DNA of 16,529 nt from UBA4416 sp043719555 (GTDB taxonomy: Bacteria > Bacteroidota > Bacteroidia > B-17B0 > Aurantibacillaceae), in NCBI GenBank assembly GCA_043719555.1, contig JAYSTR010000236.1, positions 1 to 16,529 on the forward strand. The letters are read 5' to 3'. Position 1 is the first letter of the stretch; each line of letters begins with the position of its first letter. This document shows, one piece after another, positions 12,961 through 16,529 of this stretch. A program made the position numbers and the translations under genes. Under the pieces are notes generated by a model. The model did not search any database. It saw only the letters and a program-made list of their open reading frames with translations, and had not been told where the DNA came from.

Positions 12961-15318
12961 ATGAAGCATTTTTTATTAATACTATTTTCGCTTACTGTTT
13001 TTTACGCAAGCGCTCAAAATAAACGAACTATAAGTGGTTACATTAAAGATGCGCGTAATGGCGAAGCTTTAATTGGCGTTACCATTTACAAAAAGAACTC
13101 GCAGGTTGGCACTAATAGTAATGAGTATGGGTTTTATTCGTTAACTATTCCTAATAGTATTGATACGTTATTGTTTTCGTTTGTTGGCTACAAAACAATT
13201 CAGTTTCCTGTTACCAATAATGGTAACCAAACTATTAATATGGAGTTAGGCGATGAAGGAAAAGAACTCGAAGAAGTTGTGGTTTCATCTGAAAAAGATG
13301 ACCAAAATATTAAGAGTATGGAAATGAGTGTAGCTAAATTGGATATAGCTCAAATTCAAAAAATGCCAGCGTTACTTGGCGAAGTTGATATTATTAAAAG
13401 TATACAATTGCTACCAGGTGTTACTACGGTAGGCGAAGGAGCAAGTGGTTTTAATGTGCGTGGCGGTAACATCGATCAGAATTTAGTATTAATGGATGAG
13501 GCTCCGGTGTATAATTCATCGCATTTGTTTGGTTTCTTTTCGGTATTTAATCCGGATGCAGTAAAGGATGTGAAATTAATTAAAGGTGGTATTCCTGCAC
13601 AATATGGTGGGCGAGTGTCATCTATTCTTGATATTAGAATGAAAGAAGGGAATAGCAAAAAACTACAAGTTAATGGTGGTATTGGTACCATTTTTAGTCG
13701 TTTATCCATTGAGGCTCCATTATTAAAAGATAAGGCATCGTTTATTGTTGCTGCCCGTAGAAGTTATATTGATATTTTAGCGAAACCTATTTTAGAAAAA
13801 AAACAACCTTCATTAAAAGGCGCTAAATTTAATTTTTATGATTTGACTGCTAAGTTTAACTGGCGTATCAATGATAAGAATACAGTATTTGCCAGTGGTT
13901 ATTTTGGACGCGATGTATTTGGTGCTGGGTTTAAGTTTAACTGGGGAAATAGCACGGCTACAGTTCGTTGGAATCACATCTTTAACAATAAACTTTTTTT
14001 AAATACCTCTGCCTTTTATAGTAATTATCAATATGAGTTAGGATTTAAGGATGAAGGTACGAGTCAAAAATTTGAATGGGTATCAAACATAATAAACTAT
14101 AGTGTTAAGCCTGATTTTACCTATTATTTAAATTCTAAAAACACGATTCGTTTTGGTGGACAAGCTATTTACTTTACGTTTTTGCCAGGAAAAGCTGTTA
14201 TAACGGATGCTAGTGGAGGAACCCGCGATATTAGCTTAGATAAAAAATACGGCCTCGAAACAGCATTATATATTGAAAACGAACAAAAAATAGTTGATCG
14301 CTTTTCAGTACAATATGGTTTGCGTTGGTCGTTTTTTAACTACATGGGTAAAGGCACTAAATATGTTTTTCGTGATACCATTCCAAACGAAAGCAAACCA
14401 CTTGATCACGAAGAAAAATACGATGATTACAAAACCATTAAGCCATATAATAATGCTGAACCTCGTTTAGCTGTAAACTATACTATTAACGACAAAAGCT
14501 CTGTGAAATTAGGATACAATCGTATGTCGCAATATTTACACATTGTTTCAAACACAGCAGCATCAACTCCTTTAGATATTTATACACCAGCTACTAATAA
14601 CGTTAAGCCGCTTATTGCCGATCAAATTACGTTAGGTTACTTCCGTAATTTTAAAGATAACATGTATGAAACATCCGGAGAAATATATTACAAAGCCTTG
14701 CAAAACCAATTAGATTATGTGGATAATGCCGATTTATTATTAAATAAATATTTAGAAGCAGATTTAATACAAGGCGATGGTAGAGCTTATGGTTTAGAGC
14801 TTTATGCTAAAAAGGCAAAAGGAAAATTAAATGGCTGGGTAAGTTATACACTTTCAAAAACTGAGCGTAAAAGTAGAGGTATAAGTAATGATGATTGGTA
14901 TTTATCTAAGTACGATAGAACACATAATGTTAATACCGTTATCATTTATGATATTAATAAACGTTTTAGTGTATCGGCTAACTTTGTTTATTTAACGGGC
15001 ACACCAGCTACGTTTCCTACAGCTAAAATAGAATTGCAAGGTTATGTAATACCATATAACACTGATAATAAACGTAACAATTATCGCAACACTGCTTACC
15101 ATCGTTTAGATTTAGGGGCAACCTATAATTTTAAAAAGAATGATACTCGTCGTTATAAACAAACATTAGTATTAAGTATTTATAATGTTTACAATCGCCG
15201 TAATGCATTCTCTATTTATTTCCGTAATAATGCCAACTATCCTGTAAATACAGAAGCTGTGCGGTACTCAGTTGTTGGTTCAATTATTCCGGCTATTACT
15301 TATAATTTTAAATTTTAA
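12961..15318 (+). CDS. TonB-dependent receptor with carboxypeptidase-like regulatory domain
   Basis: This 785-residue outer-membrane active transporter has a signal peptide (MKHFLLILFSLTVFYASAQ). A carboxypeptidase D regulatory-like beta-sandwich at about 21-95 follows (ISGYIKDARNGEALIGVTIY, GFYSLTIP, FSFVGYKT). A TonB-box-like stretch ELEEVVVSS (about 102-110) precedes the plug at about 120-225 (LLPGVTTVGEGASGFNVRGG, LVLMDEAPVYNSSHLFG, IKGGIPAQYGGRVSSILDIRM). The remaining barrel ends in ITYNFKF with terminal F. It differs from SusC proteins in size and in having no SusD partner. The partner gene, a DUF4249 lipoprotein, begins 13 bases later. The substrate cannot be read from sequence; siderophores, peptides or glycans are all possible. 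A strong promoter lies directly upstream. Confidence 0.93.
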   Translation: MKHFLLILFSLTVFYASAQNKRTISGYIKDARNGEALIGVTIYKKNSQVGTNSNEYGFYSLTIPNSIDTLLFSFVGYKTIQFPVTNNGNQTINMELGDEGKELEEVVVSSEKDDQNIKSMEMSVAKLDIAQIQKMPALLGEVDIIKSIQLLPGVTTVGEGASGFNVRGGNIDQNLVLMDEAPVYNSSHLFGFFSVFNPDAVKDVKLIKGGIPAQYGGRVSSILDIRMKEGNSKKLQVNGGIGTIFSRLSIEAPLLKDKASFIVAARRSYIDILAKPILEKKQPSLKGAKFNFYDLTAKFNWRINDKNTVFASGYFGRDVFGAGFKFNWGNSTATVRWNHIFNNKLFLNTSAFYSNYQYELGFKDEGTSQKFEWVSNIINYSVKPDFTYYLNSKNTIRFGGQAIYFTFLPGKAVITDASGGTRDISLDKKYGLETALYIENEQKIVDRFSVQYGLRWSFFNYMGKGTKYVFRDTIPNESKPLDHEEKYDDYKTIKPYNNAEPRLAVNYTINDKSSVKLGYNRMSQYLHIVSNTAASTPLDIYTPATNNVKPLIADQITLGYFRNFKDNMYETSGEIYYKALQNQLDYVDNADLLLNKYLEADLIQGDGRAYGLELYAKKAKGKLNGWVSYTLSKTERKSRGISNDDWYLSKYDRTHNVNTVIIYDINKRFSVSANFVYLTGTPATFPTAKIELQGYVIPYNTDNKRNNYRNTAYHRLDLGATYNFKKNDTRRYKQTLVLSIYNVYNRRNAFSIYFRNNANYPVNTEAVRYSVVGSIIPAITYNFKF

Positions 15319-15331
15319 ATAAATATTAATT

Positions 15332-16204
15332 ATGAAATCATTTATTCAAAAATCAATCATACCATTATTCGTCGTTCTACTATTTTCTTCGTGCGAAAAT
15401 GTGATACAAGTTAAATTAGATAAAGGTACACCTCAAATAACTATTGACGCTTTTATCAATGATATGCGAGTTGAACAAAAAGTGCGCTTAACGTATACGG
15501 ATGATTATTTTAGTCAAAAAAATAATGAGCCTGTAAAAGGTGCAATGGTTAGTTTAAAAAACTTAACCACCAACGAAGTTTTTAATTTTAGCGATAATAG
15601 CAATGGTGATTATGTGTTTAATGTTGCAACTACTGACACCATAGCAAGAATAGGTTCTGAATATGAGTTAACTGTAAATCATCAAGGTAATATTTATACA
15701 TCAACAACTAAATTAAAACGTACTGCACAAATTGATAGCATTAAATGTGAATTTAAAGAAGCAGGGTTAGGTAATAAAGAAGGGTATAAAGTATCGTTTT
15801 TAGGATTTGATACCCCGGGTGGCGAATCTGATTTTTATTGGATAAAGTCATATAGAAATGGTAAATTTTTTAATAAAGGATTAGAAATTAATGTAGCTTA
15901 TGATGCAGCCTATAGTGCGGGGTCTGATGGTTTATTTTTTATTCAACCCATTGCAGAGGCTGTAACACCACAAGGCGAAGTATTTAAAAAATACGATGAT
16001 TGCCGTATTGAAATTCATTCCATTTCACACGCAACCTATGATTTTTTAATACAAGTACAAAAGCAAACCACTAACTCTGGTTTATTTGCGACCACTCCCG
16101 AAAATGTAAAATCAAACATAATAGCCGCTACCGGTAATACCACTAAAGTTGTAGGTTGGTTTAATATGAGTGCGGTTGGTTTTAAAAGTAAAGTGGTAGA
16201 ATAG
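15332..16204 (+). CDS. DUF4249 outer-membrane lipoprotein
   Basis: The 290-residue protein begins with a lipoprotein-type signal (MKSFIQKSIIPLFVVLLFSSC). C21 is the expected lipidation site, although F at -3 is not the commonest lipobox residue. The mature part shows DUF4249 features: TPQITIDAFINDMRVEQKVRLTYT, a beta-sandwich with GAMVSLKNLTTNEVFNF and GDYVFNVATTDTIARIGSEYELTV, SDFYWIKSYRNGKFFNK, and a C-terminal TTPENVKSNI followed by VVGWFNMSAV. Such proteins occur next to TonB-dependent receptors and are thought to act as surface or periplasmic substrate-binding partners, by analogy with SusD. That role is inference. It is transcribed with the receptor 13 bases upstream. The ending is intact, and no third gene follows closely. 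Confidence 0.85.
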   Translation: MKSFIQKSIIPLFVVLLFSSCENVIQVKLDKGTPQITIDAFINDMRVEQKVRLTYTDDYFSQKNNEPVKGAMVSLKNLTTNEVFNFSDNSNGDYVFNVATTDTIARIGSEYELTVNHQGNIYTSTTKLKRTAQIDSIKCEFKEAGLGNKEGYKVSFLGFDTPGGESDFYWIKSYRNGKFFNKGLEINVAYDAAYSAGSDGLFFIQPIAEAVTPQGEVFKKYDDCRIEIHSISHATYDFLIQVQKQTTNSGLFATTPENVKSNIIAATGNTTKVVGWFNMSAVGFKSKVVE

Positions 16205-16482
16205 AGTTTATCCTTTATAGTTTCGATAATATTGCGTAAAAATTTTTCGATTTTTTACGTCATGATTTTTGTTGTAAAACATTAATTAGAAGTTTTAGTA
16301 GAAGGAAAATTATTCAAACCTAAATTTCATTTTTTTTGTGTTATATCTAATATAAAAAAAGTTCACATTGCACAGTCTTTAACGGATTTTATTTAATGCA
16401 AATGCAAAATTAAACTGCGCATTACTTTTTAATTATAAATTATTTTCGTTATTATTGTTATAGAAAATTAACAAATTATACT
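16205..16482. other. AT-rich intergenic region with weak inverted repeat
   Basis: The space is 278 bases and I see no coding sequence or RNA gene in it. CGTAAAAA (16235-16242) and TTTTTACG (16252-16259) form an eight-pair AT-rich stem that may end the DUF4249 transcript, but no U run follows. TATTATTG at 16450-16457 is one base off a -7 box and has a T-rich stretch about 19 bases upstream, so it could serve the gene at 16483. A short tandem ATGCAAATGCAAA lies at 16397-16409. Confidence 0.4.
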
Positions 16483-16529
16483 ATGAAAAAATATAGAATA
16501 ATGACCGTTGAGGATAATGAATTTTTTGC
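16483..16529 (+). CDS. Probable response regulator receiver domain (start only)
   Basis: Only 15 codons are present before the window ends: MKKYRIMTVEDNEFF. A first beta strand (YRIMTV) followed at once by an acidic pair (ED) and N is the usual opening of a CheY-like receiver domain, where the acidic residues bind magnesium. No output domain can be seen. The ATG follows the AT-rich upstream region. Other folds with a similar opening cannot be excluded at this length. Confidence 0.5.
   Translation, partial: MKKYRIMTVEDNEFF

Noticed and set aside
16235..16259. Inverted repeat as a firm terminator for the DUF4249 gene.
   Set aside because: The stem is almost all A-T with a nine-base loop and no U run after it, so it is only mentioned as a weak candidate.

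Overview
The window is an AT-rich chromosomal segment from a member of the Bacteroidota, probably Flavobacteriia- or Sphingobacteriia-like. I cannot place it more finely. Several things point that way. There is a TonB-dependent receptor with an N-terminal carboxypeptidase-like regulatory domain followed by a DUF4249 lipoprotein. There are DUF1573, DUF2851 and PspC-like proteins of Bacteroidota type, and a divergent xerD/aroQ pair. Starts lack Shine-Dalgarno sequences, and several intergenic spaces carry TAnnTTTG promoter boxes. The genes look like ordinary core and envelope genes. I see no phage, transposon, plasmid, CRISPR or defence locus and no tRNA or rRNA gene.

Layout. Positions 1-1484 hold the tail of an unidentified gene overlapping a single-POTRA Omp85-type outer-membrane protein. 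XerD (minus) and AroQ (plus) diverge from a 38-base space in which both genes use non-ATG starts. From 5527 down to 2876 runs a minus-strand cluster: three DUF1573 secreted proteins in tandem, then TsaE, then an outer-membrane beta-barrel protein. An intrinsic terminator is embedded in the signal-peptide codons of the third DUF1573 gene. Plus-strand valS and serC follow; valS carries a short GC-rich REP-like palindrome in frame. After serC come an AT-rich terminator and another small beta-barrel protein.

From 12805 down to 10324 a minus-strand run encodes a lipoprotein cytochrome c, a DinB-family protein, a DUF2851 protein and a PspC-domain membrane protein. The DUF2851 gene contains a near-ideal intrinsic terminator about 110 bases into its coding sequence. 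A well-formed Bacteroidota promoter at 12912-12942 drives the TonB receptor and DUF4249 lipoprotein. The window ends in an AT-rich space and the first codons of a probable response regulator.

How they work together. The TonB receptor and DUF4249 protein probably form an outer-membrane uptake pair of unknown substrate. AroQ, SerC, ValRS, TsaE and XerD are housekeeping: aromatic precursor synthesis, serine synthesis, tRNA charging, tRNA t6A modification and chromosome dimer resolution. I did not find a convincing new multi-gene system. The best leads are the embedded terminators, the in-frame REP-like insert in valS, the DUF1573 triplet, and the unexplained conserved motifs of the DUF2851 protein.
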